Assembly: GCA_937893225.1 (NCBI GenBank)
Contig: CALBJM010000086.1
Coordinates: 1-10,195 of the forward strand
Reading direction: 5' to 3'
From: an uncultured Erysipelotrichaceae bacterium
GTDB taxonomy: Bacteria > Bacillota_I > Bacilli_A > Erysipelotrichales > Erysipelotrichaceae
Length of the DNA: 10,195 nt
The position numbers and the translations under genes were made by a program. Below, one piece after another: positions 7,624-10,195 of this stretch (its first letter is position 1; each line of letters opens with the position of its first letter). Below the pieces are notes generated by a model, which was not told the DNA's origin, did not search any database, and saw only the letters and a list, made by a program, of their open reading frames with translations.

Positions 7624-8238
7624 TTACCGAATAAAGTCATATACGTGATACCCTTCACCACAATTACGCACTCTATATAAGATCATACCAAGATGCTCAT
7701 ACTTTTTTGCCTTTAATAAATCATCCGTCTCCAGAGCAACCATGATTCCATATTTCTGTGCATGTTGATACACAAATTCCATCAATTGCCGCATATGACC
7801 AGTATGTTGATACTGTTTTAAAACGACCAAAAGATCCACAAAAACATAGCGCGCATTTCTTTTAAATATTTCTTGCGAAATCGTTCCACCATCCATAGAT
7901 GAAATCCTAGAATACTCCATCATTTTCATAAAACCCCCAAGAGCTTCTGATTCCGCCAACATTTCTTGTATCGTATGCAGAAAAGATATATGATTTCCTT
8001 CTGAATCAGTCATGATCAAATACCCTTCGCCATTCTCAGTTTGCCAAGCACACCCGCTTTTTACAGCTGCAGAAAAGACAGCACGCATAAACACATACAT
8101 CGCTTTGCGAGAAGTAATATACCCTTTCATTCCTATTTCACCTTCAGAATATACGTAATCAAAAAATGCATCTGCTATATCCTGCGCAATAGAAGATATT
8201 TTTTCTTCCGAAAGAGTTTTTTCAACTTGTATGACCAT
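7624..8238 (-). CDS. GNAT-family N-acetyltransferase, substrate unknown
   Basis: The product is 204 residues, soluble, with no signal peptide or membrane helix. The C-terminal half has the GNAT fold signature. A core strand VDLLVVLKQYQHTGHMRQLM (134-153) leads into the acetyl-CoA pyrophosphate loop and helix. It is followed by AQKYGIMVALETDD (160-173) and KYEHLGMILYRVR (179-191), the usual 'ageing helix, strand, then Tyr-x-x-LGM' order, and a closing YDFIR strand. The loop is Q144-H-T-G147-H-M149, so the last Gly/Ala of the Q/R-x-x-G-x-G/A motif is Met. The N-terminal part (about 17-75: AFFDYVY, an MYVFMRA helix, GEGYLIM) resembles a GNAT subgroup of anaerobic Firmicutes known to me only as hypothetical acetyltransferases. 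The start at 8238 is set by GGAGGGG five bases upstream; the frame extends 39 codons further into the permease gene but lacks support. No substrate can be inferred from its neighbours. Confidence 0.82.
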   Translation of the reverse strand: MVIQVEKTLSEEKISSIAQDIADAFFDYVYSEGEIGMKGYITSRKAMYVFMRAVFSAAVKSGCAWQTENGEGYLIMTDSEGNHISFLHTIQEMLAESEALGGFMKMMEYSRISSMDGGTISQEIFKRNARYVFVDLLVVLKQYQHTGHMRQLMEFVYQHAQKYGIMVALETDDLLKAKKYEHLGMILYRVRNCGEGYHVYDFIR

Positions 8239-8243
8239 AAATT

Positions 8244-8250
8244 CCCCTCC
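8244..8250 (-). promoter_or_regulatory. Ribosome binding site deciding the acetyltransferase start
   Basis: Minus-strand GGAGGGG, five bases before the ATG at 8238. It supports a 204-residue product over a longer frame that would begin at 8355 within the nupQ-like gene. A hairpin ends eight bases upstream of it. Confidence 0.85.
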
Positions 8251-8256
8251 ATATAT

Positions 8257-8280
8257 AAAAGGAATGGTTTCCCATTCCTT
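8257..8280 (-). terminator. Hairpin between nupQ-like and acetyltransferase genes; weak terminator or mRNA-end stabiliser
   Basis: The minus strand holds a perfect 9-bp stem (8272-8280 with 8259-8267) capped by a GAAA tetraloop, a GNRA type that stabilises RNA hairpins. It begins four bases after the nupQ-like stop codon. The trailing U run is only four bases before it breaks to ATATAT. That is weak for full termination, and the next gene has no room for its own promoter (46 bp gap). Partial termination or protection of the upstream permease mRNA fits better than complete termination. Confidence 0.6.
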
Positions 8281-8284
8281 GATT

Positions 8285-9223
8285 TTAACGCATTGATTTA
8301 TCGTATGGAATACCTTCTGCACTTGGTGCTGCAGAATTCTTTGAAGAAAATGCAAGCACGATCAGAGAAATTACATAAGGCAGTAAATTATAGACCGTGG
8401 AAGGAATACCCAAAGAAGCTAATAGAGGAATTCCTGAATAAACTGATCCAAGTGAACGGAAGAAGCCAAACAATAATGCAGCTAAACCAATACGATGTGG
8501 TTTCCATTGTCCAAAGATCATAACGGCCAAAGCCAAGAAACCATATCCAGCTACACCATTTTCAAATGTCCAAGAAGAACCAGCAGTTACATAAGCAATA
8601 CCGCCTAGACCACCTAGCATACCAGAAATCAATACACCAGCCCATCTCATCTTAATAACATCAATACCTACAGAGTTGGCTGCCTGTGGATTTTCACCAC
8701 ACGCCATTAAACGTAAACCAAATCTTGTTTTATAAAGAACGATATAAGACACGATGATTGCGGCAAGTGCAACAAGCATAAACCAGTTAAATTCAAAACT
8801 ACCAATGTTAACTGTTAAATCTGGTCGATTATCAATGTAATACACAACAGAAGAAACATCAGATGAATCCGCATGCAAGTTAATAGCTTTTACAATAACA
8901 GCAGACAAAGCTGTTGCCAATAAGTTCATTGCTGTGCCAACCAAAGTTTGATCAGCTTTAAAATGAATTGCTGCTACACCTAACAGTGTAGAATACAACA
9001 TACCTGCACCTATAGCACCAAGGATTGTCAAAATGACAGTGAAGAAAGATGGCGCATCTACAGGCATATATTTCAACACAAGTGCACCACCAAGAGCACC
9101 GATGACCATTACGCCTTCTAAGCCTAGATTAATTACACCAGAATGTTCAGAAAAACAACCACCTAAAGCAACAAGAGCCAAAACAGAAGCAAACAGAAGC
9201 AAATATTGCAACAATAATACCAT
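8285..9223 (-). CDS. nupQ: Nucleoside-type ABC transporter permease (NupQ/YufQ-like)
   Basis: This is an inner-membrane permease of the branched-chain/ribose-like permease family (BPD_transp_2), in the subgroup paired with BmpA-type lipoproteins for nucleoside import. It is 312 residues, a normal length, and very hydrophobic, with about eight to ten membrane segments. Subgroup landmarks are GVINLGLEGVMVIGAL (29-44), FGLRLMACGENPQAANSVGI (168-187), which is the cytoplasmic coupling loop for the ATPase, and GYGFLALAVMIFGQWKP (226-242). The ATG overlaps the stop of the upstream permease as TAATG, and AAAGGAGG lies nine bases ahead, so the two permeases are probably made together and form a heterodimer. 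Nucleoside specificity is inferred from similarity to B. subtilis YufQ (NupQ); a related purine or other BmpA ligand is possible. Confidence 0.88.
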   Translation of the reverse strand: MVLLLQYLLLFASVLALVALGGCFSEHSGVINLGLEGVMVIGALGGALVLKYMPVDAPSFFTVILTILGAIGAGMLYSTLLGVAAIHFKADQTLVGTAMNLLATALSAVIVKAINLHADSSDVSSVVYYIDNRPDLTVNIGSFEFNWFMLVALAAIIVSYIVLYKTRFGLRLMACGENPQAANSVGIDVIKMRWAGVLISGMLGGLGGIAYVTAGSSWTFENGVAGYGFLALAVMIFGQWKPHRIGLAALLFGFFRSLGSVYSGIPLLASLGIPSTVYNLLPYVISLIVLAFSSKNSAAPSAEGIPYDKSMR

Positions 9224-10195
9224 TATCTGTTTCCTCCTTTCTCTTTATTTTTTTTGTTCATAAGCAAACGAATAAATCCCATAAAACCACAAAGATAAAT
9301 AATAATTGCAGTAATCAAATCTGGAATTTGTGAAGGAAACGCTGTTTTATCCAAGAAAACAGCACCATCTGTAATATGTTGAATAAAGAAGGAAGAAAAT
9401 ATAGAACCAATTGGATTCAATCCACCCAAGAATGTAGCCGCAATACCATTGAACCCCATTGCAGGTACAGATGTTTGTCCAACTTCCCATTCAGCAATAC
9501 CAGAAAGATAGAAGAACGCAGCACCAATGGATGCTAAAGCACCACCAATTGCCAACGTAACGATAATATTTTTCTTCTCTTGCATTCCTGCATATTTTGC
9601 AGCATCTTTGTTATAGCCTGTAGCAACCAATTCATAACCGAATTTTGTTTTATTCAATACAAACCAAACAGCTATCGCAAATAGTATCGCAAGTGGAATT
9701 GCAATCGTAACTTTATCATTGTTAAACAGCTTATCTAATCCCAAGGAAGGTAAAATTGCGTTGCCACCATGTCCTTGTAATTTCAAAGTATATGGACTTG
9801 TTGGCTCTTTTACTTTATTCAACAATAAGTTAACGGAATATAAAGAAATCCAGTTCAACATAATACCAGAAATAACTTCGTTCACATTTCGATAAGCTTT
9901 TAATACACCAATCAAAACGCCACTTAATGCACCCGCAACTGCACACAAAACTAAGCAAATATACCAAGGCATGTTGAATGTTAATGCACAATACAACGCA
10001 ACACCAGCTCCTAAAGCATATTGACCAGCTGCACCAATGTTAAACAAGCCGACTTTGTAACAAAAGCAAACACTCAAAGCACACATGATCAATGGTGCTG
10101 TTTTGACCAATGTACTTCCGAAGTACTTCATACAAATCTTTCCAAATGGATAGTTCAAGAAGTTCTTCAAAATAGAAGTCATTCCATTTAATGCT
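9223..10195 (-). CDS. nupP: Nucleoside-type ABC transporter permease (NupP/YufP-like), 5' end cut by window edge
   Basis: This is the second permease half of the same transporter. The frame is open through the right edge: four further codons (Ala-Leu-Asn-Gly) precede the Met at 10180-10182. That Met is probably internal, because this family normally has another 30-40 residues including a first membrane helix. About 323 codons are visible of an expected 350-365. Landmarks, counted from that Met, are TLVKTAPLIMCALSV (24-38), GLFNIGAAGQYALGAG (45-60), the coupling loop FGYELVATGYNKDAAKYAGM (181-200) and GFNGIAATFLGGLNPIGS (243-260). The C-terminus is a basic tail (KKNKEKGGNR). The ATP-binding protein (NupO-like) and the BmpA-like lipoprotein would be expected further upstream. 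Transporter type is confident; the nucleoside substrate is inferred from the family. Confidence 0.87.
   Translation of the reverse strand, partial: ALNGMTSILKNFLNYPFGKICMKYFGSTLVKTAPLIMCALSVCFCYKVGLFNIGAAGQYALGAGVALYCALTFNMPWYICLVLCAVAGALSGVLIGVLKAYRNVNEVISGIMLNWISLYSVNLLLNKVKEPTSPYTLKLQGHGGNAILPSLGLDKLFNNDKVTIAIPLAILFAIAVWFVLNKTKFGYELVATGYNKDAAKYAGMQEKKNIIVTLAIGGALASIGAAFFYLSGIAEWEVGQTSVPAMGFNGIAATFLGGLNPIGSIFSSFFIQHITDGAVFLDKTAFPSQIPDLITAIIIYLCGFMGFIRLLMNKKNKEKGGNR

Noticed and set aside
8239..8355. 39-codon N-terminal extension of the acetyltransferase overlapping the nupQ-like gene.
   Set aside because: It runs antisense-free but out of frame through the end of the permease gene and the hairpin; GGAGGGG at 8244-8250 points to the start at 8238.
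8041..8523. Plus-strand open frame of 160 codons.
   Set aside because: It lies opposite the acetyltransferase and nupQ-like genes, crosses their junction hairpin and has a composition typical of an antisense shadow.
9181..9200. Tandem 10-bp repeat (aaacagaagc twice).
   Set aside because: Only two copies, inside the nupQ-like first membrane helix where repeated hydrophobic codons explain it.
10180..10182. ATG at 10182 as the true start of the nupP-like gene.
   Set aside because: The frame stays open to the window edge, and the family normally has a further membrane helix before this point.

Overview
The window comes from a low-GC bacterium, and every supportable gene lies on the minus strand. 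The gene content (a bacterial V/A-type ATPase operon and a NupP/NupQ-type nucleoside transporter), strong AGGAGG-type ribosome binding sites and short intergenic gaps all point to an anaerobic or fermentative Firmicute, for example Erysipelotrichia or a clostridial relative. The exact taxon cannot be resolved from the sequence. TGG is used for Trp and TAA/TGA as stops, so the standard bacterial code applies.

Read in the direction of transcription (from high to low coordinates) there are three blocks. (1) 10195-8285: two permease genes of a BmpA/Nup-type nucleoside ABC transporter. The first (nupP-like) runs off the right edge and lacks its N-terminus; the second (nupQ-like) is complete. Their stop and start codons overlap as TAATG. 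The ATPase and substrate-binding lipoprotein genes would be expected just upstream, outside the window. (2) 8280-7585: a hairpin, then a GNAT-family acetyltransferase gene of unknown substrate, closed by a strong rho-independent terminator. (3) 7513-1: a V/A-type ATPase operon in the order peripheral-stalk coiled coil (G/H), C(d), I(a), K(c), F, E, A, B. Subunit B is cut by the left edge after 383 codons, and subunit D is expected downstream.

The V-ATPase genes encode a full rotary machine apart from the unseen subunit D. A and B form the catalytic head, F and (expected) D the rotor shaft, C the socket joining the shaft to the membrane ring, K the ring, I the stator half-channel, and E with the G/H-like protein the peripheral stalks. 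It could pump ions using ATP or make ATP from an ion gradient; the sequence does not decide direction, and the coupling ion (H+ or Na+) is only weakly constrained.

No stretch of more than 300 bases lacks a gene. The longest gap is about 110 bp (7514-7623), which holds the terminator and probably the V-ATPase promoter. I found no RNA genes, CRISPR arrays, insertion sequences or prophage genes. This is mostly ordinary housekeeping DNA. The points worth a second look are local: subunit F has no Shine-Dalgarno site, a hairpin sits against the acetyltransferase ribosome binding site, the c subunit has four helices with one ion site, and the acetyltransferase is uncharacterised.
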